Assembly (NCBI RefSeq): GCF_014805825.1
Contig: NZ_CP061942.1
Coordinates: 85,272-149,271, forward strand
Direction of reading: 5' to 3'
DNA: 64,000 bases
DNA from: Marinomonas algicola
GTDB lineage: Bacteria > Pseudomonadota > Gammaproteobacteria > Pseudomonadales > Marinomonadaceae
This document shows, piece by piece, positions 1-8,770 of this stretch; within the stretch, counting starts at the first letter, position 1; every line of letters starts with the position of its first letter. The notes beneath the pieces were generated by a model. The model had not been told where the DNA came from and searched no databases. It worked only from the letters and a program-made list of their open reading frames with translations. A program made the translations under genes and the position numbers.

Positions 1-123
1 CCTTTGAGTCTAATGCCAGGTATGATGGCCAATGTCGATGTCATTGTCGGCAAACATACTATTCTAGATTATCTCCTCAAGCCCATCTTGAAGACTAAAG
101 AACTAGCCCTACGAGAGTCCTAA
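1..123 (+). CDS. C-terminal end of HlyD-family type I secretion adaptor (partial)
   Basis: Only the last 40 codons lie inside the window, open from base 1 to a TAA at 121-123. The residues PGMMANVDVIVGK followed by TILDYLLKPIL match the conserved C-terminal tail of HlyD/LapC-type membrane fusion proteins, which link an inner-membrane ABC exporter to TolC in type I secretion. The stop codon overlaps the start of the next gene (TAATG), so the regulator at 123-761 is translationally coupled to it. The gene starts to the left of the window, so nothing can be said about its substrate; in related bacteria such adaptors often export large adhesins (family knowledge, not visible here). Confidence 0.8.
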   Translation, partial: PLSLMPGMMANVDVIVGKHTILDYLLKPILKTKELALRES

Positions 124-761
124 TGAGTACAGTTGAAGTACATAATCGATCCGTAGCAAAAGAACACTGCGTACTCTATACACAGGAGCCTAGAGCATTT
201 AAAAAGTGGCTCTTTCTACGCAATGATATCCACGTAGTTCCAGAGTGCACGGGGAAACAAGATACGCGTGTTGTCGCGATATTTCATCTGCATAACTTTA
301 CACAACAGAGCCAGCAGCTAGAGCAGTGCATAAGACATCACAAGTGGGTTTTAGTGGTTACAAAAAAGAGCACTCCAAGTGAGGGAATTGCATTATTTAA
401 AATGGGAGTAAAAGGTTATATTCAAGCCAATACGCCACTTGCCACTTTAGAACAAGCCATAACAACCGTCCGACAAGGCAACGTTTGGATCGGGCATGAT
501 GTGATGAGTGCTTTGATTCAAGGAGCCCAAGCAACACCTGATATTAAGGCGTCTGAAAATACAAAGTCTTGGTGCTGTGGCTTGACTGTCCGTGAAAGAG
601 AAACCGCGGATGCGATCTTAGAAGGCAAAACCAATAAAGAAATTGCCGAGCAAATGAGCATATCAGAGCGTACCGTTAAATCTCACGTGCGCAATTTATT
701 TGATAAGTTTGATGTCAACGACCGCCTCGCCCTAGTACTTAAGATTAAAAAGACGGAGTAG
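123..761 (+). CDS. LuxR/NarL-type response regulator-like transcription factor
   Basis: A 212-residue protein whose C-terminal 60 residues form a LuxR-type helix-turn-helix: LTVRERETADAILEG, then KTNKEIAEQMSISERTVKSH, the standard GerE-family signature. The N-terminal 130 residues resemble a receiver fold (ending in a segment like GVKGYIQANTPLATLEQAI, as in NarL-type receivers), but I do not see a clear phosphoacceptor Asp/Lys set, so it may be an atypical or degenerate receiver. Its ATG overlaps the stop of the HlyD-like gene, so it is probably made with the secretion machinery and may control it or its exported cargo. The link to the secretion operon is inferred from coupling only. Confidence 0.8.
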   Translation: MSTVEVHNRSVAKEHCVLYTQEPRAFKKWLFLRNDIHVVPECTGKQDTRVVAIFHLHNFTQQSQQLEQCIRHHKWVLVVTKKSTPSEGIALFKMGVKGYIQANTPLATLEQAITTVRQGNVWIGHDVMSALIQGAQATPDIKASENTKSWCCGLTVRERETADAILEGKTNKEIAEQMSISERTVKSHVRNLFDKFDVNDRLALVLKIKKTE

Positions 762-874
762 ATGGATAATTTTTAAATTGTTGTAAGGAAGTAATTTGCA
801 AAAGTTATCCTGAATCGCCCCCTCTATCTTAGACACTCTTTAACTATATAATGTACTTTAAAGAGGAGCCCAAC

Positions 875-1165
875 ATGGCCGGCGAACGATATAACGAAGA
901 ATTTAAGATGGCAGCGGTTAAGCAGGTAACTGAAGGTGGTTATTCAATTGCTGATGTTGCTAAGCGTTTAGGGATAACGACTAAAAGCCTTTATCACTGG
1001 CGTGATCGCTATGGCGAAAACGCTCACTCCTACCAAGAAAAACAATCCAATTCTGATGAGCTACGCAGACTTAAAGCAGAACTTAAACGTGTAACAGAAG
1101 AGCGCGACATCCTAAAGGAAGCCGCCGTGTTCTTTGCCGCCGAGTCGAAGAAAAATACACGTTAA
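875..1165 (+). CDS. IS3-family transposase OrfA
   Basis: OrfA of the IS3 element: a helix-turn-helix of the transposase_8 type (YNEEFKMAAVKQVTEGG, then YSIADVAKRLGITTKSLYHW) followed by a leucine-zipper-like coiled coil (ELRRLKAELKRVTEERDILK). I place the start at 875 rather than the in-frame ATG at 851 because an AGGAG ribosome site (864-868 region) sits just before it and the shorter protein begins as its relatives do (MAGERYNEEF). OrfB is read in the -1 frame; the A-rich stretch near 1150-1155 is the likely frameshift site, giving OrfAB. The gene itself looks intact. Confidence 0.85.
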   Translation: MAGERYNEEFKMAAVKQVTEGGYSIADVAKRLGITTKSLYHWRDRYGENAHSYQEKQSNSDELRRLKAELKRVTEERDILKEAAVFFAAESKKNTR

Positions 1166-2220
1166 TAAAAGCTCGCCGACAGAAATACCCTGTGCGTACG
1201 CTCTGTCGCGCATTAGAAGTCCACCCCAGTGGCTTTTATGCTTGGCTTTCAAACCCCGTTAGCAAACGCGCCAAAGAAGATGATTATTTACTGGGTTTCA
1301 TAAAGCAATATTGGCTAGAAAGTGGCTGTGTTTATGGCTATCGCAAGGTCTATAAAGATTTACGATCAACAGGTGAACAGTGTGGCAAGAACCGCGTATA
1401 TCGACTGATGCGAACGGAGGGGCTTCAAGCTCAACGAGGATATAAGAGGAAAAATAACTATGGCGGTGGAGAACGATCAACGATTGCACCTAACCTACTT
1501 AACCGAGAGTTTGACGTTGAAAAGCCAAATACCGTTTGGGTAACTGATATTACGTACAGTGTGCTCGGAGTTCAGCACTAGCATGGAATGCTTTAATGAA
1601 CCACGAGTCTATTTGAAATTCATAAATAAAATGGCAGGAGCTAGCCTGTTTATGGCGTTATCTGGTTGTGCAGATAGCAGAGTCTGAGCGGCAGTGACTT
1701 ATTGTATGCTGATAAGGTGATGTAACTCGCTGACAACGGGGAGTGAGGCGAATTCGTTAAGCCAAGATGCTTTTCTAGACTAAGTAGTGGACGGATGAAG
1801 AACATGAACCGATTAACCCGCATCTATGGGCTGAAACGTCGCCATTGCCTACACGAATTAACAGGCAATATGGTGCTGAGACATCGTTACAAGTAGCGTC
1901 GATGTTACCGAGTTGGTAAGTTACATGTAGGTTCTTATCAATGGATGAGTACAAAATCACAATTCTGTACTTGAGCACTATCACCTTACAGTACGATAAG
2001 GTTAAAGACTGCGATCGGCATCCACCCCACTATGTTTGAGTTCAAATAGGTGAACCGAGGAAGGCTTGTAATGAATGCTAAGGGAGCAGACCCCGATGAC
2101 ATGCAAGTTGGCGGAGCGTCCGTAGTAGTCTGAGATGGGGAAAGCCCATTACATGGCGAAGGGACGCAGTTTAATTGATTTGCGCAAGCAAATTACCTGA
2201 CCTTAATGAGGTGAAGACCT

Positions 2221-3744
2221 TTGATAATCAGCGAACTGCAACGTAAATTAGCAACATGGACAGCAACCGATAAAACGCGTCGCGTTAATCGATTGTTGCG
2301 CCTGATCAGTCACCCGCAATGGCTTTGCCAAGCGGCTGAAGTAACACTTTCTGCAAAAGGCGCTAAAACGCCTGGCGTTGATGGGATCACTAAAGTTCAC
2401 TTACAGGCTAATTTGAATATTTACCTTGATAAAATCAGAAATGATTTACTCTCAGGTAATTATCAACCAATGCCTGCCAGACGAATTTATATTCCTAAAG
2501 CAAATGGAAAGCAGCGCCCTTTAGGTATACCCACCTTAAGAGACAGAATAGTACAACGTGCCATGCTCATGGCAATGGAGCCTATATGGGAAAATGATTT
2601 TCATTCATTATCCTATGGTTTTAGACCTGAGCGCAGTGTTCATCATGCAATTCGTACAATTAAGTTACAGCTAACTGATACCAATGTGCCACGGGGACGC
2701 TGGGTAGTTGAAGGAGATTTATCAAGCTACTTTGATACGGTTCACCATCAACTACTCATGACATGCGTACGTAAACGCATCAATTGCCGACGATTTAATG
2801 AATTGCTTTGGCGATTCATCAAAGCGGGACATATTGAACGCAACCTATTCTGTGCAACAAGCGAAGGTGTCCCACAAGGGGGCGTAATTTCTCCATTGCT
2901 GTCAAATATCATGCTGAATGAATTCGACCAGTACTTGGACAAATGTTACTTGAGTAAGAAAGCACGTAAAGACCGCTGGTACTGGAATCGTACTATCCAA
3001 GATAAACGCAACATTGCGCGAGAGGAAAAGAGACAATGGAAACCTGCGGTTGCTTATTGTCGTTATGCCGATGATTTTCTTGTGATTGTCAAAGGTAATA
3101 AACAACAAGCAGAAACAATTCGTGACCAATGTAGAAACTTCCTCGAAGGTAAGCTCAAACTCACACTCAATATGGAGAAAACCCATATTACGCATGTGGA
3201 TGATGGTTTTATCTTCCTTGGGCATAGAATCATAAGAAAACGTGGTCCTAAAGGTAATATGCGTGTGGTGTCTGGTATTCCACATGGTAAGGCTAAAGCA
3301 TTTTCTCATTCATTGAGCCAAGCTTTATCTAGTGATCTCAGTTGCAGCAAGATAGACAAGGTTGAACAACTCAGTCGAAAACTTAAAGGCTGGGCACAAT
3401 TTTATCGCCATACTGATTATACCGCAAAAGTTTACAGTAAGATTGATCGTATCGTTTTCTGGAAACTTGCTAAGTGGTTGGCTAGGAAATATCGTTGCTC
3501 TATTAAGTCGTTAATGATGAAATGGATCAAACGTCCGACACCAAATCAGGCTAAGACTTGGGTGCTATTTGGTAAAAGCAATCGAGGTAATTTATGTGGT
3601 GCGTCACTCTTTAGATTAGTGAGTAGTTCTAAATTACAATTTCGTTGGCGATTACCTGAATCAAACCCCTACCTTAGAGATGAAATTAGGAATACTGTCA
3701 CGTCTCGCTATATTGATGTTGCAATGGCTGTTAGCCACAATTAA
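2221..3744 (+). CDS. ltrA: Group II intron reverse transcriptase/maturase
   Basis: A 507-residue intron-encoded protein. RT blocks are clear: KTPGVDGITKVHLQ, IYIPKANGKQRPLGIPTLRD, YGFRPERSVHHAI, EGDLSSYFDTVHH, SEGVPQGGVISPLLSNIML, and the catalytic YADD box near residue 284 (CRYADDFLVIV). The maturase domain X follows (KLKGWAQFYRH near 390-400). I see no C-terminal HNH endonuclease, so it resembles En-minus maturases. The start is a TTG at 2221 preceded by a GAGGTGAAG ribosome site; no ATG fits. It should help the intron RNA fold and splice and drive retrohoming. It appears intact. Confidence 0.88.
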   Translation: MIISELQRKLATWTATDKTRRVNRLLRLISHPQWLCQAAEVTLSAKGAKTPGVDGITKVHLQANLNIYLDKIRNDLLSGNYQPMPARRIYIPKANGKQRPLGIPTLRDRIVQRAMLMAMEPIWENDFHSLSYGFRPERSVHHAIRTIKLQLTDTNVPRGRWVVEGDLSSYFDTVHHQLLMTCVRKRINCRRFNELLWRFIKAGHIERNLFCATSEGVPQGGVISPLLSNIMLNEFDQYLDKCYLSKKARKDRWYWNRTIQDKRNIAREEKRQWKPAVAYCRYADDFLVIVKGNKQQAETIRDQCRNFLEGKLKLTLNMEKTHITHVDDGFIFLGHRIIRKRGPKGNMRVVSGIPHGKAKAFSHSLSQALSSDLSCSKIDKVEQLSRKLKGWAQFYRHTDYTAKVYSKIDRIVFWKLAKWLARKYRCSIKSLMMKWIKRPTPNQAKTWVLFGKSNRGNLCGASLFRLVSSSKLQFRWRLPESNPYLRDEIRNTVTSRYIDVAMAVSHN

Positions 3745-3748
3745 ACGG

Positions 3749-3785
3749 AGAGCCGTATGCGCTGAAAGGTGCACGTACGGTTCGG
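3749..3785 (+). ncRNA. Group II intron domain V helix
   Basis: The stretch starting GAGCCGTATGCGCTGAAAGG at 3749 and closing with GCACGTACGGTTC folds into a hairpin with a GAAA-type loop, the hallmark catalytic domain V of group II introns. It lies 5 bases after the maturase stop and about 50 bases before the intron 3' end, as expected. Confidence 0.85.
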
Positions 3786-4371
3786 GGAGGAGAAGCAGAG
3801 AAATAGTTCGACTACGCTCTGCCTCTTACTCTACTTCGTACACGAGAAGGCTGGCTTTTTCTTGCTGTGATCATTGATCTATTTTCAAGACAAGTAATTG
3901 GCTGGTCTATGGATGGCTGTATTAATACAGATTTGGTACTTAATGCTATTACAATGGCTTGTTGGCGACGCAAGCCAAAGGGTGAGGTTATTGTTCATTC
4001 AGACCAAGGGTGTCAATACACGAGCTATGATTGGCAAAGTATGCTTAAAGCTAATAATTTAGTCCCAAGCATGAGTCGTAGAGGAAACTGCCATGATAAT
4101 GCGTGTGCAGAAAGCTTTTTTGCACTGTTAAAAAGAGAACGTATTCGTCGTAGAATTTATAAGAACAAAGAGGAAGGTAAAGCAGATATATTTAATTATA
4201 TTGAGCTGTTTTATAATCCAACTCGACGTCATGGAAATAATGATGACTTGTCACCAATGGAGTATGAAAAGAACTATTTTTTTAAACAAAGCAGTGTCTA
4301 GGAAACTAGGAGCGATTCAGAAACTAGGAGCGATTCATAGTCATTTACTCAAAACTCCATTTGCTGATTTA

Positions 4372-4656
4372 TTAAGTTAATTGTAGCACGCCTTTGACGT
4401 TCTGCAAATTATTTTCAATCCATTTCTTGTTAATAGCACCCCAATCGCTAATCTGGTAAGTCAGGTTCTTTGTCCCACCTTCTTTTTCAAGCAGTATGTC
4501 TAGCTCAGACAATGCCACCAACGTATCTTGCAAGGTGCGTTTAGGCATTCCTGCTTTCTCAATTAACAAGGGTGCTGTGTTGACTCCAGAATCAATCAAA
4601 TAGGCTACATATAAGCGTCTGTAGTAGCTTGTCTTGGTTTTGCTGTAGATTGTCAT
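4372..4656 (-). CDS. Small winged-helix DNA-binding protein
   Basis: A 94-residue protein with a compact winged-helix look: helix region GVNTAPLLIEKAGMPKRTLQ and DTLVALSELDILLEKEGG, then a wing-like strand and SDWGAINKKWIENNL. Its ATG follows the small gene at 4678-4851 by 21 bases on the same strand, so they may form one transcript. I recognise it only as a member of a small winged-helix family common in gammaproteobacteria, function not known to me. It lies just outside the IS3 element. Confidence 0.6.
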   Translation of the reverse strand: MTIYSKTKTSYYRRLYVAYLIDSGVNTAPLLIEKAGMPKRTLQDTLVALSELDILLEKEGGTKNLTYQISDWGAINKKWIENNLQNVKGVLQLT

Positions 4657-4677
4657 TAATATCTCTATCTCATGGCG

Positions 4678-4851
4678 TTATTTTGTGGAGTTCGGTATTT
4701 TGACTCGACTGTACAATTTCGATAACACCGCTTCTAATTCTCGTTCGTGCGGTCTTACTTTTCGTTCAAGTGTTCGTTTCTGCTTGATGCCTGAGACTCG
4801 CATTAAGTCTTTCCATCCCGCACCACCACTCTCTAACCATTTGTTGCACAT
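4678..4851 (-). CDS. Small hypothetical protein (57 residues)
   Basis: An ATG-to-TAA frame of 57 codons, starting NKWLESGGAGWKDLMRVSG and ending KLYSRVKIPNSTK, rich in Lys/Arg. It is 21 bases upstream of the winged-helix gene on the same strand. A stop codon lies two codons before the ATG and there is no good ribosome site, so it could equally be the C-terminal remnant of a longer gene. The residue composition (Trp, charged helices) looks like real coding sequence. No function recognised. Confidence 0.45.
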   Translation of the reverse strand: MCNKWLESGGAGWKDLMRVSGIKQKRTLERKVRPHERELEAVLSKLYSRVKIPNSTK

Positions 4852-4883
4852 GTCAGATTAGGTCTGAGCTAGTAAAATCTGTA

Positions 4884-5786
4884 TTAATCAAACATCACCA
4901 TACCTGTTGTTGAGTGTTTTGAATTTAACGCTATGGCGCTGTAATAACCATATAATATCGTGGAAATCGCCTTTATAGCCTGATCTTTACTACAGTTTTC
5001 AACAACATGAGCTAATGTATTTTTTAATAAAACCAATGTGTTTGTGTTACAAAGCTCAAGACAATCAAGTGAGACAACATTCAACTCAACCCAAGCTACT
5101 GTCTGAAGAATGTCCTTTATCATATTGTAAGACATTGTTTTTTGATTTTTTTTCTTGATTATTTGTTGAATGTTGGAAGCATTGAATTCGTTCTCTGGGT
5201 CTTCTAAGAGTGTTACTAACGCTTCTGCGGTAGCTAGTGAGACTTTATTAAATCGACACGCCAAGGGCGGCAGAGTTCGTGTTGATCCCGTTTTTTCTGC
5301 CAGCGCCTTAGTGATCAGCAACGGAAAAACAACAAGGTTGTTGAACGCCTTTATTTTTTCAAACAATGTTTCTGTATCCTCGAGTGCTCCGGGCTTTGCT
5401 ATCCTAGCTGCGATACGAGTCTGAATTGCATATTCAACCACATCAACATCAGGCCCCCTGCTCGCAACTACATGAGCCACATATATCATGTCGCGAATTT
5501 TTATTGCAGACGATTGACTGAGGTTATTAACAACCTCGTTTTCTTTTGCGATTCTTCGAATGTCTGAAAGCGTTAAGCTTTGATCGTGCTCCAGTTTTTT
5601 ACATTCTTTGATTGAGAGTTTTAATACGTCTAATAACCCTAAACTCATAGATCCATCTGCATTAATAACGTTTCTATCAATAGCTGACTGAATAACCGAC
5701 TTCAGCTCACCGACTAAAAGGTTTTTTACCAAAATGCGCTTGGTTCGTTTGCCTTTTGCTTGCGTATGTTCTGACAATTTATGCAC
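4884..5786 (-). CDS. Hypothetical protein divergent to the recombinase
   Basis: A 300-residue, mainly helical, soluble protein of unknown function; no signal peptide or membrane segment. The N-terminus is basic (TQAKGKRTKRILVKNLL), the rest is Leu/Ala-rich helices (for example LSLGLLDVLKLSIKE-type stretches). It is transcribed away from the tyrosine recombinase at 6233, sharing a 446-base AT-rich control region with it. That arrangement suggests a regulator or accessory protein of the recombinase module, which is inference only. Confidence 0.6.
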   Translation of the reverse strand: MHKLSEHTQAKGKRTKRILVKNLLVGELKSVIQSAIDRNVINADGSMSLGLLDVLKLSIKECKKLEHDQSLTLSDIRRIAKENEVVNNLSQSSAIKIRDMIYVAHVVASRGPDVDVVEYAIQTRIAARIAKPGALEDTETLFEKIKAFNNLVVFPLLITKALAEKTGSTRTLPPLACRFNKVSLATAEALVTLLEDPENEFNASNIQQIIKKKNQKTMSYNMIKDILQTVAWVELNVVSLDCLELCNTNTLVLLKNTLAHVVENCSKDQAIKAISTILYGYYSAIALNSKHSTTGMVMFD

Positions 5787-6232
5787 TCCCAGTGAAACTT
5801 TAAAAAATTAACTTGGTACGGTATTGGTACTATATTGTTACGATACTATATAGAAAAAACAAACTCGTTGGAATCAATGAAGGTAAATTTTAAATTAAAT
5901 AAATAAGATAAATAGTTTACATTGTTTATTTTATTTTAAGGATTCACGCCCGCTATGCCCAATAACTTTTAAAAAATGAAGCACACGAGAGTGCACTGGT
6001 GAAAGAATTACCTTCATCAGAGTACTTAAATTTTTAAAAACTCTATAAAAATAAATTGAATTACCTATCAATAATATACATTAAGTAATTGTTTTATATG
6101 ATTTTTTTAAGTATCCCTAAGTTAAATTTATTACTTTATGAAACATACATTTCATAAAGTAATTATTGTTGATACAAGTACGGTACTAAGTTAATATTTT
6201 CAGTACTTTCAAAAATCAGAGGATTTACGGTA
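5787..6232. promoter_or_regulatory. AT-rich divergent control region upstream of the recombinase
   Basis: No gene is seen here. It holds several repeats of a GTAC-containing word (GGTACGGTATTGGTACTATA near 5816, GTTACGATACTATATAG near 5837, AGTACGGTACTAAG near 6178) and the 34-bp palindrome at 6130-6163. Such repeats between divergent genes suggest operators or recombinase accessory sites; no promoter can be assigned with confidence. Confidence 0.45.
6130..6163. repeat. 34-bp palindrome with 14-bp arms and 6-bp centre
   Basis: Perfect 14-bp arms, ATTACTTTATGAAA and TTTCATAAAGTAAT, flank the 6-base centre CATACA. The site is 70 bp before the tyrosine recombinase start. Its geometry (two inverted binding arms around a 6-bp crossover spacer) resembles dif or loxP-like core sites; it could also be an operator. 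There is no T-run, so it is not a typical terminator. Confidence 0.6.
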
Positions 6233-7336
6233 ATGGCCACTCATGATGTTTCTGAGACTACGGCAACCCATAGCTCTAACAACTTCCCTGAAGCGCACAG
6301 GACTACGCCTGAACTCTCAGAGCTAGCTAAACAGACGTTTACACGCGCCGCAAACTCTACAGGCACGCTAGCAAGCTATGAAAGCGACTATCGAGTATTC
6401 AAAGCATGGTTCTTTCAAACAAACTCACAGCCGCCAGTCACCGACATCCACATAATTAATTTTTTAGTGGATCAATATAATGGGGTGCTTTCAAAATACG
6501 ATAAGAAAAAAGGAAAACTCAGTAATGGCGGGTGCGTATCCCCGTTTACTCTCGACAGAAGACGCTGGGCAATTTTGAAACTACTGGCAAGAGATGGGGA
6601 GCGACTGAATGAAGAACAGAGAGAAAACGTATCCAAGGCTGTTCAGCAACTAAAAATGAGTTCTGACCAGAAAAAACCTCTTCGAAAACGAGGTCAGGCG
6701 TACCCACTGCGCTGGAGTGACATCGAGGCGATGGTGCTATCTCCATTAATGAGAAGCAAACCAAAATTTGTCAAATTACGTGACTCCGCTCTTCTTGCCT
6801 TATCGGCCGTAACCGGTGCGCGTGAATCTGAATTGCTTGGAACGTTCGGCATGAGAATCAAAGACATTGATATTTATGATAATTATATCGACTATCGCAG
6901 AGTTGTCTTGAAGAATGGAAGCCGTGATCACTCATTTAAAGGCAAAATATCAATGTCCACCAGCTCAAAAATATGCGCCGTCCATATCATAAGAAAGTAC
7001 ATAGAATTCCTTACAAAAGACAAAAGCGTAACTGGTGAAACCAAAATATTTCTAAGGTCAAATAGGCGCGGAGAAGTTTATAAAAAAGAAGGTGTTCCAC
7101 AAACTCTGGGGGCCACAACTTTTGATAACATTCTTAGAGATTACGCGCTCAGTTCCGACATTGACTTTTCTACCGCAGGTTTAATATCCGGCCATTCAGT
7201 GCGAATGGGGCTAGTGGTTGGACAAGTAGAGGGCGGCATGTCTTATGAATCAATCAGCAAAATTACAGGGCAATCGATTACGACCGTTGAGCGTTATGCG
7301 AAACAAGCTCAGGTTGCAGCATTTAGCGGCGAATAG
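6233..7336 (+). CDS. Tyrosine recombinase/integrase
   Basis: A 367-residue phage-integrase-family recombinase. The N-terminal half has a SAM-like core-binding domain (NSTGTLASYESDYRVFKAWF near 40-60). The catalytic domain shows the first Arg in TGARESELLG (about 198-207), the HxxR box in SGHSVRMG (about 322-329) and the nucleophile Tyr in TTVERYAKQAQ near residue 353. It probably acts on DNA sites nearby, and the palindrome just upstream is the obvious candidate. No tRNA gene or attachment duplication was found next to it, so it may be a plasmid resolvase or stability recombinase rather than an island integrase. It appears intact. Confidence 0.85.
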   Translation: MATHDVSETTATHSSNNFPEAHRTTPELSELAKQTFTRAANSTGTLASYESDYRVFKAWFFQTNSQPPVTDIHIINFLVDQYNGVLSKYDKKKGKLSNGGCVSPFTLDRRRWAILKLLARDGERLNEEQRENVSKAVQQLKMSSDQKKPLRKRGQAYPLRWSDIEAMVLSPLMRSKPKFVKLRDSALLALSAVTGARESELLGTFGMRIKDIDIYDNYIDYRRVVLKNGSRDHSFKGKISMSTSSKICAVHIIRKYIEFLTKDKSVTGETKIFLRSNRRGEVYKKEGVPQTLGATTFDNILRDYALSSDIDFSTAGLISGHSVRMGLVVGQVEGGMSYESISKITGQSITTVERYAKQAQVAAFSGE

Positions 7337-7347
7337 ATTTGTCCTAG

Positions 7348-7521
7348 GTGTCGGTTTATCGCCCTTTTGATAAAAGTGCTCTAAATATCGACCAAATAGT
7401 GAAGAAGATTAATCCTCAGTTAAGAGGGTGGATCAATTACTATGGTAAGTTTTACCCAAGTGAAACTACAGAAAATTCTGCTCTAAGTTATTATTCTTTT
7501 AAAAACTGGGCTTTGAAGTAG
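7348..7521 (+). pseudogene. Fragment of a group II intron maturase (C-terminal end)
   Basis: An open frame without start that reads ALNIDQIVKKINPQLRGWIN then YYGKFYPSET, ending KNWALK and a TAG at 7519-7521. The core QLRGWINYYGKFY is the maturase-domain signature of group II intron reverse transcriptases. Only about 55 residues are left, directly after the recombinase gene. It differs from the maturase at 2221-3744, so it comes from another intron. Confidence 0.7.
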
Positions 7522-7789
7522 AGTCTTATTTTTTCTATGGATTCATTATTGTTTACTAAGTCTAATTTTAATTCCCCCAATTTTTTATCGACTTCAGGGA
7601 TTCTACTATATTCTAGTTGTTTTTTTGCTGCTTCTAGTTTTTCATCTGCTTCTAGGGAAGCTGCGATCAAGAAGTCACAATGCACTAAACTTTTTTCATT
7701 CGAGAAAAAAATCACGATATGTCATTCATTTTAGTGCTTTTCGTAACTAAGTGAGCCAATTTGACCTTATTAAGTGGGTTTTGAACGGA

Positions 7790-8770
7790 CTAACCCCTTG
7801 CCGCTCGTATCATCTGATCGATCCTAAACACATTGGCTAAGGCAAACAGCATCGCCAGTTTGTTGTCATTCTTTTTAAGACCTCGATAGACCACTTTCCT
7901 AAAACCAAACTGACGCTTTATGATCCGAAATGGGTGTTCTACTTTTGCTCGAATGCTGGCTTTAATGTATTCCGTTTGGATCGGTAGCTTGTTTATTCTC
8001 GGATGCTTTTTGAGAAGGCGTACCTTACTTGGCATCTCAGCAATCAACCAATCGGCTTTGATGTCTTTAAGTTCTTCTCGTTTTTGCGCGCCCCGATAAC
8101 CTGAATCCGCTGATATAAAAGTCTCGTCACCATGAAGCAGATTTTCTGTCTCTGTGATGTCATGTACGTTAGCCGCTGTCGTACTTAAGCTGTGCGTTAG
8201 GCCAGTTCTAGCGTCTACGCCAATATGAGCTTTTAATCCAAAGAACCACTGCTTACCTTTTTGTGTCTGGTGCATCTCGGGATCGCATGCTTTTGCTTTA
8301 TTCTTCGTTGAACTGGCAGCCTCAATGATCGTGGCATCGACAATCGTGCCTTCTTTTAAGTAAATTCCTGCGCTGGACAACCACTTATTGACCTCTTTAA
8401 ATAGCTGACGGGAGAGCTTATGTTTTTCCAGCAAGTGCCTAAAATTCATAATAGTCGTGTGGTCAGGAATAGCACTGTCCAGCGACAGCCCGGAAAACAA
8501 GCGCATTGACGTGATTTCATAAAGCGCATCCTCCATGGCAGGGTCACTCATGTTGTACCAATGTTGCATGCAGTGAATACGAAACATGATGGACAACGGA
8601 TACGGTCTTCTTCCTTTTCCGGCTTTTGGGTAGAAAGGTTCAATTACCGCTTCAAGCTGATCCCAAGGCATCAACTCATTCATCCGAGAAAGAAAAATTT
8701 CTTTGCGTGTTTTACGACGCTTATTGTTGAATTCACTGTCGGCAAAAGTGAGTTGATGTGACATGGTCAA
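7790..8770 (-). CDS. IS5-family transposase
   Basis: A 326-residue transposase of the IS5 subgroup. It opens with MSHQLTFADSEFNNKRRKTR, the typical start, then the DUF772-type region (MPWDQLEAVIEPFYPKAGKG, PLSIMFRIHCMQHWY). The DDE domain shows Asp in GTIVDATIIEA, Asp in TFISADSGYRG, and Glu in AKVEHPFRIIKRQFGF. Length equals that of E. coli IS5 transposase. The first M of the frame is at 8770; the family start is the second (MSHQ) 6 bases later. It looks intact and possibly active. Confidence 0.9.
   Translation of the reverse strand: MTMSHQLTFADSEFNNKRRKTRKEIFLSRMNELMPWDQLEAVIEPFYPKAGKGRRPYPLSIMFRIHCMQHWYNMSDPAMEDALYEITSMRLFSGLSLDSAIPDHTTIMNFRHLLEKHKLSRQLFKEVNKWLSSAGIYLKEGTIVDATIIEAASSTKNKAKACDPEMHQTQKGKQWFFGLKAHIGVDARTGLTHSLSTTAANVHDITETENLLHGDETFISADSGYRGAQKREELKDIKADWLIAEMPSKVRLLKKHPRINKLPIQTEYIKASIRAKVEHPFRIIKRQFGFRKVVYRGLKKNDNKLAMLFALANVFRIDQMIRAARG

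Larger units (their letters stand above)
1559..3834 (+). mobile_element. Group II intron inserted in IS3 orfB
   Basis: The intron begins GTGTG (1559-1563), the group II 5' consensus GUGYG, and ends in AC (3833-3834), the usual AY. Removing it exactly restores the orfB frame, which fixes the boundaries well. It is 2276 bases long, lies in the sense orientation, has about 660 bases of 5' ribozyme sequence (1559-2220), the maturase gene at 2221-3744, and a domain V helix just after it. The 5' part contains no other gene. Presence of all parts suggests a mobile, splicing-competent intron. Confidence 0.88.
1192..4301 (+). pseudogene. IS3-family transposase OrfB, interrupted by group II intron
   Basis: Two exons: 1192-1558 and 3835-4301. 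Exon 1 has the HTH_21 region (VHPSGFYAWLSN, GYRKVYKDL) and the first catalytic Asp in VWVTDITY. Exon 2 resumes with RTREGWLFLAVIIDLFSR and carries the second Asp (VHSDQGCQYTS) and the Glu (NACAESFFALLK), completing the DDE set. Joining base 1558 to 3835 restores an uninterrupted 277-residue frame through TAC-ATT-CGT, so the gene should work if the intron splices. As DNA it is disrupted. The normal start is probably by frameshift from OrfA; 1192 is a GTG in the same frame. Confidence 0.85.
811..4337 (+). mobile_element. IS3-family element split by a group II intron
   Basis: Outer ends are an imperfect inverted repeat: TGAATCGCCCCCTCTATCT at 811 onward and its counterpart ending at 4319 (reverse complement TGAATCGCTCCTAGTTTCCT). 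Inside are orfA (875-1165) and orfB, the latter interrupted by an intron at 1559-3834. The right end is odd: a second copy of the terminal 17 bases follows directly (4321-4337), so the inverted-repeat end is duplicated. I see no convincing target-site duplication at either end choice. Without the intron the element would be about 1.2 kb, a normal IS3 size. Confidence 0.85.

Noticed and set aside
7491..7715. Minus-strand 74-codon frame with a coiled-coil look
   Set aside because: It overlaps the maturase remnant, has no ribosome site and no recognisable family; kept out for lack of support.
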